A stretch of DNA of 13,918 nucleotides from an uncultured Synergistaceae bacterium (lineage in GTDB: Bacteria; Synergistota; Synergistia; Synergistales; Aminobacteriaceae). Location of the stretch: assembly GCA_937870605.1 (NCBI GenBank), contig CALMZW010000400.1, positions 1-13,918 of the forward strand, in the 5' to 3' direction. Shown here in pieces: positions 1 to 7,170 of this stretch. The first letter of the stretch is position 1. Each line of letters starts with the position of its first letter. Made by a program: the position numbers and the translations under genes. The notes under the pieces were generated by a model. That model saw only the letters and a list, made by a program, of their open reading frames with translations, was not told the origin of the DNA and searched no databases.

Positions 1-89
1 GCTCCTCCGGAAGCAGCCGCAGCAGCGGCCTCGGCGGCGGAGGCAGCTCCGGAGGTGGCGGCGGTGGCGGAGGGGGAAGAGGATGGTAA
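1..89 (+). CDS. C-terminal Gly/Ser-rich tail of a truncated gene (YgcG/TPM-like?)
   Basis: Only the 3' end of this gene is present. Reading from base 3, the frame is open to the TAA at 87-89 and encodes 28 residues that are almost entirely Ser and Gly, ending GGRGW. A Ser/Gly tail that runs into a poly-Gly stretch and a terminal Trp is typical of YgcG-family proteins (TPM domain, exported, membrane-anchored), but the TPM domain itself would lie before the window. What is seen is only the composition and the stop codon; the family is a guess. The low-complexity DNA (ggcggcggtggcgg) could be open in a frame by chance, although the stop is followed at once by hairpin-rich non-coding DNA, as expected at a gene end. 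Confidence 0.5.
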   Translation, partial: SSGSSRSSGLGGGGSSGGGGGGGGGRGW

Positions 90-97
90 GTGAGCGC

Positions 98-280
98 CAC
101 GTCGGCGCACGGGCATGATTCTTGCCCGCCCGCCGACGTGTAATCCGCGAAGCGGATGCGCGAACTTATGCCCGTGCAAGTTTTTCCCGCACGGGCGAAG
201 TGATGATATACAACGCAACCAGTCCCCCGCTTCTCCTGCGGGGCGAACATCCCGCCGCATCGCGTTCTTTCGCGCGATGC
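98..280 (+). promoter_or_regulatory. Hairpin-rich intergenic region, candidate structured RNA (3' UTR or leader)
   Basis: The stretch from 90 to 390 has no convincing gene but holds a series of perfect inverted repeats. Hairpin 98-140 has a 10-bp stem (CACGTCGGCG with CGCCGACGTG), a 2x2 internal loop, a 6-bp inner stem (CGGGCA with TGCCCG) and a 7-nt loop. Further hairpins are 143-157 (ATCCGC/GCGGAT), 170-196 (GCCCGTGC/GCACGGGC, 11-nt loop with five T), 225-243 (CCCCGC/GCGGGG) and 257-280 (GCATCGCG/CGCGATGC). GCACGGGCAT at 107-116 is also complementary to ATGCCCGTGC at 168-177, so the segment 168-177 can pair either upstream or downstream. No clear U-tract follows the first hairpin, so it is not a classical terminator. 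I recognise no known riboswitch class. It lies between the gene ending at 89 and the start at 391. Confidence 0.5.
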
Positions 281-390
281 TTTCGGAGCAACAACGCGAA
301 CCACCGCGCGAACCGTATGGGCGCCACCGCCGCGCCTGAACTTTCCTTTTCGCGCGCAGGGCCTGTCACAACGAGAAGGAGGGAGAACGC

Positions 391-2013
391 ATGATCCGGA
401 GATACGCGCACCTGGGAGTGTTGGTCCTCCTGTGCATCACCGCCGCCGGCGCAGGGATTGCGGCGCTTCCGGCATACGGAGGAGCGGTGACCGCCGACGA
501 CATCTCCTTCGCGATGCCGCCTGGCTGGATTGCGAAGGAAGCGCCCGGAATGAAAGCGTACCAGGTTCTGATGTACCAGGGGAACCCCGTCGGCGAGATG
601 TACCTCGCCAAAGAGCCGCTGATGACGCCGAAGACGCCGACGCAACTGCTCGAAGAGGGGCTGCGGAAGAACGCGGCGGGGTTGCAGAACTACCAGTCGC
701 TCGAGACGCTGAACCTGACGGTCGCGGGATGCGACGCGGAGCTGCACGATTACGTCTACTCCCCGCCGCAAAGCCCCGTTCCGTTCACGGGGCGCGTCGT
801 CGTGTTCGTCGTGAATAACGCCGCCTACACGTTCTTCTTCAATACGACGTCGAACTACTTCCCCGCCGTGAAGGGATCGTTTGCGGAGATCGTCGCATCC
901 GTCAGGGTCCTTCCGCGTCCGTCGCCTGTCGCGGCGACGCAGGGCGGAGCGCAGGGAACGCAGGCGGGCCCCAGGCGCGTCGAGGAAGACGGGTTCGTGC
1001 TGGATCTCGGACCGGGCTGGCGGGACTCGAACGACGCGATGGGCGCGAAATACCGCTATTACGGCGCGGACGGACGGCTTCTCGCTTCGTTCTTCCCCTT
1101 CGGCCGGGATAAAGGGGACGAAGGGATGGCCATTGTCGCGCTCATCGGAAAGGCGGATCCGCTCGACGCCGTTCTGGCCGCAAAGGTGGGAAACACCTTC
1201 AAAACCTTCGGCGAATACGCCGCGGTCGGGACGCGGAAGCGTAAGATCGCCGGGTGCGACGCGATCGTCCATGATTTCTCGTTCAGGCAGGGCGCGACGC
1301 AGGGCATGTACCGCTGGTGCATCGTCGCAGTCAAGGATAAGCCGGACACGAGCTCGGAGATCTTCGCCCCCTCGATCTACCATTTCGCGTTCATGACGTC
1401 GCACGCTGACCGGTTCGACGAACTGAAAACGGCGTTCGACGCCGTGCTGGACTCCATGAAGCTCGCGAAACCCCTTCCCGGCGTGGCCGCAACGGCAAGC
1501 CCGGACGCCGGAGTCCCCGTCCAGACGACCGCCGCCCCATCGCCGAAGCCGGCGGACCAGGAGCTGCCTTCGCTCGACGAACCGGAAGGCGACGAGGTCT
1601 TCCGCGCCCCGAACGGAAAATTCACGGTGCAGCTCCCCAAGGAAGCGAAGCGGGACGCAGAGCCGGGCATCCCGGACGTGGGAGAGACCGGCGACGTGAT
1701 CACGTACAAAGTCGCCGACAAGCCGGACGCGCTGATCATCCTGCACCTGTTCGAAGGCGCCGCCGCGGGCCCCGCCTACCGCGACGCCCTGACCTCCGAG
1801 TGGGACGCGAAGGATGCCGGGGAAACGACCTGGACCGTCGACGGACGGAAGGTTCCCGTCGACCTCTTCACGACCCCCGACGGACAGGTTCTCGTGACGG
1901 CCGTCTTCGCCAACGACGGGCTCTTCCTGGCCGTTCGCGTCCCGAAGGCGACGTACGGCGAGTCCCGGGGCTGGATCAAGGCCCTGATCGGCGGCGTGCG
2001 ATTCGGAAAGTGA
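391..2013 (+). CDS. Exported protein with three related PsbP/DUF1795-like domains
   Basis: This is a 540-residue protein of unknown function. The ATG at 391 is chosen because AAGGAGG (376-382) sits 8 nt upstream and a signal peptide follows: MIRR, then a hydrophobic Ala/Leu/Val-rich segment to about residue 30. The mature part appears to be three units. Unit 1 is about 35-175, unit 2 about 198-365 and unit 3 about 405-540, each starting like 'f.l.lP.gW' and ending in an amphipathic 'I..SvR'-like helix. Units 1 and 2 share an AGCDAxxHD motif. Pro/Ala/Thr-rich linkers separate them. The fold looks like the PsbP/DUF1795 type seen in exported bacterial proteins of unknown role; that is a loose resemblance. 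It begins a run of three same-strand cell-envelope genes, the next starting 86 bases downstream, so co-transcription is possible. An extracytoplasmic location is well supported; no enzymatic residues are recognised. Confidence 0.8.
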   Translation: MIRRYAHLGVLVLLCITAAGAGIAALPAYGGAVTADDISFAMPPGWIAKEAPGMKAYQVLMYQGNPVGEMYLAKEPLMTPKTPTQLLEEGLRKNAAGLQNYQSLETLNLTVAGCDAELHDYVYSPPQSPVPFTGRVVVFVVNNAAYTFFFNTTSNYFPAVKGSFAEIVASVRVLPRPSPVAATQGGAQGTQAGPRRVEEDGFVLDLGPGWRDSNDAMGAKYRYYGADGRLLASFFPFGRDKGDEGMAIVALIGKADPLDAVLAAKVGNTFKTFGEYAAVGTRKRKIAGCDAIVHDFSFRQGATQGMYRWCIVAVKDKPDTSSEIFAPSIYHFAFMTSHADRFDELKTAFDAVLDSMKLAKPLPGVAATASPDAGVPVQTTAAPSPKPADQELPSLDEPEGDEVFRAPNGKFTVQLPKEAKRDAEPGIPDVGETGDVITYKVADKPDALIILHLFEGAAAGPAYRDALTSEWDAKDAGETTWTVDGRKVPVDLFTTPDGQVLVTAVFANDGLFLAVRVPKATYGESRGWIKALIGGVRFGK

Positions 2014-2099
2014 AGTCGCGTGCGGCGTTCCGTCGCAGGGCTCCCGCCGTTTTTGCGCGCGGGGGGAAAATACAGACACGATGCCAAGGAGGCGTTTTC

Positions 2100-2834
2100 A
2101 TGAAACGATGGATTCCATTGATTGCGCTGCTCTGCCTGGCGCTGCTTCCGGCGTGCGCCGGGGCGCTCGAACTCGCGTACCAGCAACCGAAGGAGGCGGA
2201 CCTCTCGGGAACGAACGTGAACCTGCGAAGCGCCCCGTCGACGGGAGCGCAGACGCTCGGACGGTTCGCCGACCGGGCCGACGCGGGAGAGCTTCTCGTC
2301 CTGGCGGAATCGAAGGACGAGTCCGGAAACCTGTGGTACCGCGTCATCGGCGCGCGCCACGGCGAGGGGTGGGTCTTCGGGAAATACGTCTCGATCCTGC
2401 CGGACGCCGGATTCACGGCGGCCGTGTGCCGCCGCGTCCGGGCCGACTACGGCGTCACGTCCGCGCTGGCGAAGGCGCGTTTCGGAGAGCCGGCGCGGAC
2501 CGATGCGCGGACCTTCGCGATCCGGGAGTTCAACGTCACCGTCAACGAGACGCGCTGCTCCTGGCCCGGACACGAGGCGGTCTTCTGGGCGAGAGCCGAC
2601 GGAGGCTACGGAGGCGATCGCCTGCGCCTCGTCCGCGTCACGAAGACGGGAGCCGATTTCGGCGGCGTCGCCGTCGGAATGACGACCGACGAACTCGTCG
2701 CGATCCTCGGGGAGCCCGAAGAGAAGGGGCCCGACATGTGGCTCTACACGGACGGCCGCGTCGATTCGCTCTCATTCGGCATCCGCGGCGGGAGGGTGGC
2801 GTCGATGGAATACGCGAGGGCGCTCTTCGAGTGA
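2100..2834 (+). CDS. Exported bacterial SH3-domain protein with BamE-like C-terminus
   Basis: The protein has 244 residues. The ATG at 2100 is preceded by AAGGAGG (2086-2092, 7-nt spacing) and is followed by a clear signal peptide (MKRWIPLIALLCLALLPAC). Cys19 in LPAC could be a lipoprotein site, but Pro at -2 is unusual, and cleavage by signal peptidase I after AGA is the alternative. Residues about 35-100 form an SH3b domain: GTNVNLRSAPST near the start and GWVFGKYVS at the end, typical of domains that bind cell-wall peptide or glycan. A middle region (about 110-185) has two Cys. The last 55 residues contain VGMTTDELVAILGEP and a beta-rich end, resembling the BamE/SmpA-type fold in which a helix leads to a 'lG.P' turn. 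It sits between two envelope genes and ends 4 bases before the next start, so it is probably translated with that gene. A role at the cell envelope is inferred. Confidence 0.82.
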   Translation: MKRWIPLIALLCLALLPACAGALELAYQQPKEADLSGTNVNLRSAPSTGAQTLGRFADRADAGELLVLAESKDESGNLWYRVIGARHGEGWVFGKYVSILPDAGFTAAVCRRVRADYGVTSALAKARFGEPARTDARTFAIREFNVTVNETRCSWPGHEAVFWARADGGYGGDRLRLVRVTKTGADFGGVAVGMTTDELVAILGEPEEKGPDMWLYTDGRVDSLSFGIRGGRVASMEYARALFE

Positions 2835-2838
2835 GGAA

Positions 2839-3141
2839 ATGACGACGTCTTCCCCCGGACCGGGACGGACGGACAATAACGGCGGCGGGCGCGGCCGGTC
2901 TGCGATGTCGCGCCTGCCGCGTTTTCTGGCGTGGGGCTGCATCGTCGCGGGATCGGGGCTGCTTTGCTGGCTCGCGTTTCAGTACGCGCTGCTCCTGTTC
3001 GTCTTCCGCGACGCGGCGCACGCGGACGTGCCTTTGTCGCTCTTCATGGAAGGGTTTCTTCAGGTTCTGCTCTCGCGTCTCGCACTCGCCGCCGCGGGCG
3101 TCGTCGCGATCGGCGTATGGCTGCGGAAGCGGTTCGGATAG
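2839..3141 (+). CDS. Small membrane protein with two predicted helices
   Basis: This is a 100-residue protein of unknown function. It starts 4 bases after the stop of the SH3-domain gene, and the GAGGAA just before the ATG overlaps that gene's stop, which suggests translational coupling. The first 22 residues are polar and rich in Gly, Pro and Arg. Two hydrophobic stretches follow, at about 30-55 (FLAWGCIVAGSGLLCWLAFQ onward) and about 70-94, and the protein ends in the basic WLRKRFG. A later ATG at 2905 (MSRLPRF) would remove the polar head but has no good ribosome binding site. No family is recognised. The reading frame is open across GC-rich DNA where open frames are common, so the hydrophobic pattern and tight spacing are the main support. 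Confidence 0.65.
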   Translation: MTTSSPGPGRTDNNGGGRGRSAMSRLPRFLAWGCIVAGSGLLCWLAFQYALLLFVFRDAAHADVPLSLFMEGFLQVLLSRLALAAAGVVAIGVWLRKRFG

Positions 3142-3162
3142 CGGGAACCGGGCGTCGTTTTT

Positions 3163-3200
3163 CCGCCGCCTGCGGCATGACACGCTGACGCAGGCGGCGG
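3163..3200. terminator. Long hairpin between convergent genes, possible bidirectional terminator
   Basis: CCGCCGCCTGCG (3163-3174) and CGCAGGCGGCGG (3189-3200) form a perfect 12-bp stem with a 14-nt loop. It lies in the 141-base gap between the plus-strand gene ending at 3141 and the minus-strand cobO ending at 3283, where terminators for both are expected. There is a TTTTT at 3158-3162 on the plus strand, which becomes A-rich on the minus transcript, so neither direction has a proper U-tract. Intrinsic termination is therefore uncertain. Confidence 0.45.
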
Positions 3201-3282
3201 TTCCGTTCGCGCGGGAACGCGCTTAAAACGGGACAATGCCCCGACTCAGGCATCGAGGCCGCGTAACGACGTCGCCGGCCCC

Positions 3283-3828
3283 TCAGCACTCGATCCCGGC
3301 GCGCGCCTCCACGCCCTTCGCGTAGTAGTGCTTCACCTCGCGCATCTCCGTCACGAGGTCCGCGCGCTCCAGAACGCGCGGGTCGGCCTTCCGCCCCGTG
3401 ATCACGAGTTCCGCGCAGCGCGGCTTCCGGTTCATGAGGTCGAGAAGATCCTCGACGGAAAAGAGCCGAAAGTGCGTCGCGATGTTCGCCTCGTCGAGGA
3501 CGAAGAGCCGATACCCGTCGCCGCCGCGCGCGAACATCGCGCGGATTTCGTCGAGTCCGGCCCGGGCCGCGTCGATATCCTCCCGCTCCGGTTCCCTGCG
3601 GATGAAGCAACTCCGTCCGTATTGCCGCACAGTCACGAGGTCCGACAGCCGTTCGAGCGCCGCGACTTCGCTGTAGCGCATCCCCTTTACGAACTGCGCG
3701 AAAAAGACGCGAAGTCCGGCCCCCGCCGCGCGCAGCGCGAGTCCGAGCGCCGCGGTCGTCTTCCCCTTGCCGTCGCCCGTGTAGACGTGGATGTAGCCCC
3801 GCGTCCAGTCCGGCGCGTCAGAAGACAT
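3283..3828 (-). CDS. cobO: Cob(I)yrinic acid a,c-diamide adenosyltransferase (CobO/BtuR/CobA type)
   Basis: This enzyme transfers the adenosyl group of ATP to Co(I) corrinoids, making adenosylcobalamin or its precursor in cobalamin synthesis and salvage in the cytoplasm. The 181 residues match the family length. The N-terminal GYIHVYTGDGKGKTTAA contains the P-loop (residues 18-25). LFVLDEAN is the Walker-B-like strand, and the C-terminal ELVITGRKADP, ADLVTEM and AKGVEARAGIE blocks are characteristic of CobO/BtuR. The start at 3828 follows AAGGAGG (plus-strand bases 3836-3842). It overlaps the 3' end of the SGNH hydrolase gene by 11 bases, so the two are probably co-transcribed although their functions seem unrelated. 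No other cobalamin genes are in the window, and no cobalamin riboswitch was seen upstream. An adenosyltransferase with this broad specificity could act in salvage alone. Confidence 0.93.
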   Translation of the reverse strand: MSSDAPDWTRGYIHVYTGDGKGKTTAALGLALRAAGAGLRVFFAQFVKGMRYSEVAALERLSDLVTVRQYGRSCFIRREPEREDIDAARAGLDEIRAMFARGGDGYRLFVLDEANIATHFRLFSVEDLLDLMNRKPRCAELVITGRKADPRVLERADLVTEMREVKHYYAKGVEARAGIEC

Positions 3829-4780
3829 CGCGTTCCCTCCTTCTTTTCCGCACGTGTCGCAGTAGCAGCGGGATGACCGACAGACCGACGAGCGCGCCCG
3901 CGAACCCGACATCGCATCCGCCCCCGCCGCTTCCGCCCGCGACTGTCGGCGCTCCGGTCGGGCCTGAAGTCGGCGACGGCGACAGCGTCGGAGCACCTGT
4001 CGGCGCGATCGTCGGCGCAGGGGCCGTCGCATTGATCGCGTCCACGATCGCCTGTCCGAAGAGGGGTGCAACGGCTCCTGCGAACGCCGCGTTTGGGTGC
4101 GAATCGCTCTCCCCGGCCGAGTACTCGTCGCGGAGGTAGAGTCCGCCTTCGGTCTCGAGTTCGTAGAAGTCCCAGATGAAGATATTGTCCCCCGGTTCGT
4201 CCCAGACGTTCCGCACCCAGTCGGTGAAGCTTTGCATCCGCGTCGCCTGCTCCGGCGAGATGTTCGACTGAACGTGCACCGCGCCTGTCCAGACGATGAA
4301 GGTCTTCGTCGGGAAGGACCGCATCTTCGTCTTGAGCGCCTCGTACTGGAGCCGGTAGTTCTCCTGCCGCCGCTCTTCGGAAGCGATGTCCGGCGCGCCC
4401 GTGTCCGCCTCGATCTCGCTGACCGGGTAGCAGTGCTTCCACGCGATAACGTCGTACGTCTGCGTGAGAATCTCGAGCGTGTCGTCTCCGAGATAGGGTT
4501 CGTTGCCCGCGTGGTTCACCCAGACGTTCCAGTAGTCGTAGGGGTCGTTGCCGCCGCCGGGATACCCGAGATCTTCGATCCGGTAGTTCGTCCCGTTCGC
4601 GGCGTTGTACGCGGCGAACCATTCCGGAACGCCGTTGTCCCAGACGACGCCGCCCGTGCTGTGGTGCAGGAAGATGATGCGCTCGTTTCCCGTGGCGGCG
4701 GGAGCCTCGTTCGCGAGGAACGCCAGTATGGCGCACAGGGCGCACAGTCCGAAAATCCCTTTCCGCATTCCGCTGTTCAT
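3818..4780 (-). CDS. Exported SGNH-type hydrolase with Synergist-CTERM-like anchor
   Basis: The protein has 320 residues. The start at 4780 is supported by GGAAGGGGAG about 9 nt upstream and by the signal peptide that follows (about residues 1-28, ending APAA). IIFLHHSTGG at about 35-44 resembles the N-terminal Ser block of SGNH/GDSL-like hydrolases, and DSHPN at about 226-230 supplies the Asp-x-His pair, so Ser41, Asp226 and His228 are plausible catalytic residues. A Pro/Thr/Ser/Ala linker (about 253-281, with APT repeats) then leads to GGSGGGGCDVGF, a hydrophobic segment and a basic RHVRKRRRER tail. This Gly-rich, single-Cys, TM, Arg-rich end matches the Synergist-CTERM sorting domain as I know it, so the enzyme is probably processed and anchored at the surface. 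The substrate (an ester or acetylated glycan) is not evident. An in-frame ATG at 4960 exists but the intervening sequence is not protein-like. Confidence 0.85.
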   Translation of the reverse strand: MNSGMRKGIFGLCALCAILAFLANEAPAATGNERIIFLHHSTGGVVWDNGVPEWFAAYNAANGTNYRIEDLGYPGGGNDPYDYWNVWVNHAGNEPYLGDDTLEILTQTYDVIAWKHCYPVSEIEADTGAPDIASEERRQENYRLQYEALKTKMRSFPTKTFIVWTGAVHVQSNISPEQATRMQSFTDWVRNVWDEPGDNIFIWDFYELETEGGLYLRDEYSAGESDSHPNAAFAGAVAPLFGQAIVDAINATAPAPTIAPTGAPTLSPSPTSGPTGAPTVAGGSGGGGCDVGFAGALVGLSVIPLLLRHVRKRRRERDVF

Positions 4781-4952
4781 GACGCATCGCTCCCCTTCCG
4801 TGATGACATCGTTACGACGATGGACCCGTGTTTCCGGTAGTATCGTCCATCTTCTCACGGGAAGCATGGCCGGAAGAATCAGAGAGGTCGTGACTTCGGG
4901 GGGCTCTCTTCGGGACGGAATGCAATCCCTGTGACACGCGCCGCCGCAGCGG

Positions 4953-4993
4953 AAAATCAAAAAAGCCCCCCGCGAAGTTCCGCGGGGGGCTTT
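4953..4993 (-). terminator. Intrinsic terminator of the kbl-tdh operon
   Basis: GCCCCCCGCG (4965-4974) and CGCGGGGGGC (4981-4990) form a perfect 10-bp GC-rich stem, extended by three A-T pairs, with loop AAGTTC. Read on the minus strand, the stem is followed by TTTTTTGATTTT, the expected U-tract. It starts about 30 bases after the tdh stop, so it clearly serves the minus-strand operon. It also insulates the hydrolase-cobO pair downstream. Confidence 0.93.
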
Positions 4994-5024
4994 CGGTCGA
5001 CTATCGCTTCCGGGAACCGTTCCC

Positions 5025-5972
5025 TCAGATCCGTTCCTTCAGCCGCGCGAGCATGTCCGCGGTCATCCGGTCGAGATCGTACTTCGGCTCGAAGCCCCAC
5101 TCATCGCGGGCGGCGGAACAATCGAGCGAGTCCGGCCAGGAGTCGGCGATCGCCTGGCGCATCGGGTCGACGTCGTAGGAGATCGCGAAGCCCGGGATGT
5201 GCTTGCGGATGGAGGCGGCGATCCCTTCGGGGTCGAAGCTCATCGCCGTGATGTTGAACGAATTCCGGTGGACGAGCTTGGCCGGATCGGCCTCCATGAG
5301 CTTCACGACCGCGTCGAGCGCGTCGGGCATGTACATCATGTCCATGAACGTGCCCTTGCCGATGTAGCTCGTGTAGCGCCCCGTCTTCAACGCCTCGTAG
5401 TAGATGTGGACGGCGTAGTCGGTCGTTCCGCCGCCGGGCAGCGCCGCGTAGGAGATCAGGCCGGGGAAGCGCACCCCCCGGGTGTCGAGGCCGTACTTCA
5501 GATGGTAGTAGTCGCACAGCAGCTCCATCGTGACCTTCGCGACGCCGTACATGGTCGACGGACGCTGGATCGTGTCCTGCGGCGTGTTCGCGTGCGGCGT
5601 CGACGGCCCGAACGCGGCGATGGAACTCGGAAAGAAAAAGGATGTCTTGTATTCACGCGCGAGTTCGAGCGCGACGTACGACCCCGTGACGTTGACGTCC
5701 CACGCGAGTTTCGGGTTCGCCTCGCCCTTGGCCGAGAGGACGCCCGCCATGTGGAAGATCGTGTCCGGCCGGAAGCGTTTGAGCGTTTCCGAGAACGCGC
5801 CCGCGTCGAGGACGTCGAGCGTCTGGTAGGGGCCGCCCTCGGAGGCCGCCGTCAGGGGCTTGGGTTGCAGGTCGGTCGCGAGGACGTTCTCCGCGCCGTA
5901 GAGTTTCCGGAGGTGCGGGATGAGTTCGGCTCCGATCTGGCCGTTCGATCCGGTGACGAGGATGCGCTTCAT
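5025..5972 (-). CDS. tdh: L-threonine 3-dehydrogenase, short-chain (SDR/epimerase-like) type
   Basis: This enzyme oxidises L-threonine with NAD+ to 2-amino-3-ketobutyrate in the cytoplasm. The 315 residues form an extended SDR protein. The Rossmann motif is GSNGQIG (8-14), and D34 in the ATDLQ strand is suited to binding NAD ribose. HMAGVLSAKGEANPKLAWDVNVTG-like sequence (about 74-97) is typical of this threonine dehydrogenase subfamily. S116/S117 and Y142-x3-K146 (MYGVAK) form the catalytic set. It is unrelated to the zinc-dependent Tdh of E. coli but performs the same reaction. The start at 5972 overlaps the kbl stop (ATGA, 5969-5972), and kbl encodes the enzyme that uses its product, which makes the assignment strong. 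Its own ribosome binding site is weak, consistent with coupling. A generic NAD-dependent epimerase is the alternative, made unlikely by context. Confidence 0.93.
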   Translation of the reverse strand: MKRILVTGSNGQIGAELIPHLRKLYGAENVLATDLQPKPLTAASEGGPYQTLDVLDAGAFSETLKRFRPDTIFHMAGVLSAKGEANPKLAWDVNVTGSYVALELAREYKTSFFFPSSIAAFGPSTPHANTPQDTIQRPSTMYGVAKVTMELLCDYYHLKYGLDTRGVRFPGLISYAALPGGGTTDYAVHIYYEALKTGRYTSYIGKGTFMDMMYMPDALDAVVKLMEADPAKLVHRNSFNITAMSFDPEGIAASIRKHIPGFAISYDVDPMRQAIADSWPDSLDCSAARDEWGFEPKYDLDRMTADMLARLKERI

Positions 5973-7156
5973 GCGATGATTCCCATTCCCTTGCCGACTT
6001 CGGCGAACTTCTTCACCGCGAACGCGAGGTCGTCTTCGGAGTGCGCCGCGGAGACCATCGCGCGGATTCGCGCCGTGCCCTTCGGAACGGTCGGGAAGAC
6101 GATGGCGGTCGCGAAGACGCCCGCCTCGAAGAGCTTCGCGCTGAAGGTCTTGGCGTCCTGCGCCTCGCCGATGATGACGGGCGTGATGGGCGTCTCGCTC
6201 TTGCCGGTGTTGAAGCCGAGCGCGGACAGTTCCTTCTTGAGATATCGGCCGTTGCTCCAGAGCTTTTGCACAAGGTCGTCGCTCGACTGGAGAATTTCGA
6301 CTGCGGCGAGGTTCGCGGCGACATCCGGAACGGTGAGCGCGCTGCTGAACAGGTTCGGCCGCGCCTTCTGACGCAGGTAATCGATCAGGGTCGCGCTTCC
6401 GGCGATGACGCCGCCGACGACGCCGAAGGCCTTGCTCATCGTGCCGATTTCGACGTCCACGCGGCCGTGGAGTTTGAAGTGGTCCACGATGCCGCGTCCG
6501 CCGCGTCCCAGAACGCCCTCGCCGTGCGCGTCGTCCACCGCGACGATCACGCCGTACGCCTCGCAGAGGTCGACGATCTCGGGCAGCTTCGCGACGTCGC
6601 CGTCCATCGAGAAGACGCCGTCCGTGATCAGGAGCTTGCGCCCCGCCGCGCCTTTGTACTCTTCGAGCTTTTTCTTCAGGTCGGCCATGTCGGAGTGCTC
6701 GTAGCGCACGACCTTGGCCTTCGAGAGCTTGCACGCGTCGATGATCGAGGCGTGGTTGAGCGAATCGCTGAAGATGATGTCGTCCGCACCCGGAACGAGC
6801 GTCGGGATCGCGGCCAGATTCGCGCAGAAGCCGGACTGGAGCACGATGGCCGCCTCGGCGCCCTTGAACGCCGCGAGCTTCTTCTCGAGTTCGAGGTGGA
6901 GGCTCATGGTTCCCGCGATCGTCCGGACGGCTCCGGGGCCGACGCCGAACGCGTCGACGCACTCCTTCACCTTCGCGCACAGGCGGGGATCGTTGCACAG
7001 CCCGAGGTAGTTGTTCGAGCAGAGATTGAGGTATTTTTTCCCGCCGATGGTCACCCACGCGCCCTGCGGACTTTCAAGCGTGCGAATCGTGCCGTACAGG
7101 CCGTTCTGCTTCATGGCGTCGAGTTCTTCGGTCAGAAATTTCATCGGTACACCCAT
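5969..7156 (-). CDS. kbl: 2-amino-3-ketobutyrate CoA ligase (glycine C-acetyltransferase)
   Basis: This PLP enzyme cleaves 2-amino-3-ketobutyrate with CoA to glycine and acetyl-CoA, the second step of threonine degradation. At 395 residues it is close to E. coli Kbl. The alpha-oxoamine synthase signature GTMSKAFGVVGG is at 238-249, with K242 as the Schiff-base Lys. DDAHGEGVLG (208-217) holds the PLP-binding Asp and His, and SLNHASIID (132-140) is also characteristic. The start MGVPMKF at 7156 is chosen because AAGGAG lies 8 nt upstream; MKFLTEE at 7144 lacks a suitable site. It is first in the operon with tdh and is transcribed away from a GntR regulator. 7-keto-8-aminopelargonate synthase (BioF) is the closest alternative family, but the tdh partner argues for Kbl. 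Confidence 0.95.
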   Translation of the reverse strand: MGVPMKFLTEELDAMKQNGLYGTIRTLESPQGAWVTIGGKKYLNLCSNNYLGLCNDPRLCAKVKECVDAFGVGPGAVRTIAGTMSLHLELEKKLAAFKGAEAAIVLQSGFCANLAAIPTLVPGADDIIFSDSLNHASIIDACKLSKAKVVRYEHSDMADLKKKLEEYKGAAGRKLLITDGVFSMDGDVAKLPEIVDLCEAYGVIVAVDDAHGEGVLGRGGRGIVDHFKLHGRVDVEIGTMSKAFGVVGGVIAGSATLIDYLRQKARPNLFSSALTVPDVAANLAAVEILQSSDDLVQKLWSNGRYLKKELSALGFNTGKSETPITPVIIGEAQDAKTFSAKLFEAGVFATAIVFPTVPKGTARIRAMVSAAHSEDDLAFAVKKFAEVGKGMGIIA

Positions 7157-7170
7157 GAGGATCACTCCTT

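Noticed and set aside
166..2079. 637-residue open frame on the minus strand across the first exported-protein gene
   Set aside because: It is Arg-rich without domains, lies antisense to a gene with a strong ribosome binding site and signal peptide, and is typical of a shadow frame in GC-rich DNA.
3687..4787. 366-residue minus-strand frame overlapping the hydrolase gene
   Set aside because: It is Arg-rich and repetitive, and the hydrolase frame on the same strand has the signal peptide, motifs and C-terminal sorting signal.
4801..4860. Inverted repeat GATGGAC/GTCCATC (4819-4825, 4845-4851) upstream of the hydrolase
   Set aside because: It has a 7-bp stem with a 19-nt loop and no convincing promoter around it, so it is too weak to call an operator or terminator.
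5978..7058. Upstream extension of the tdh frame into kbl giving a 677-residue protein
   Set aside because: The extension is the out-of-frame shadow of kbl; the Rossmann fold starts directly at the ATG at 5972, which overlaps the kbl stop as ATGA.
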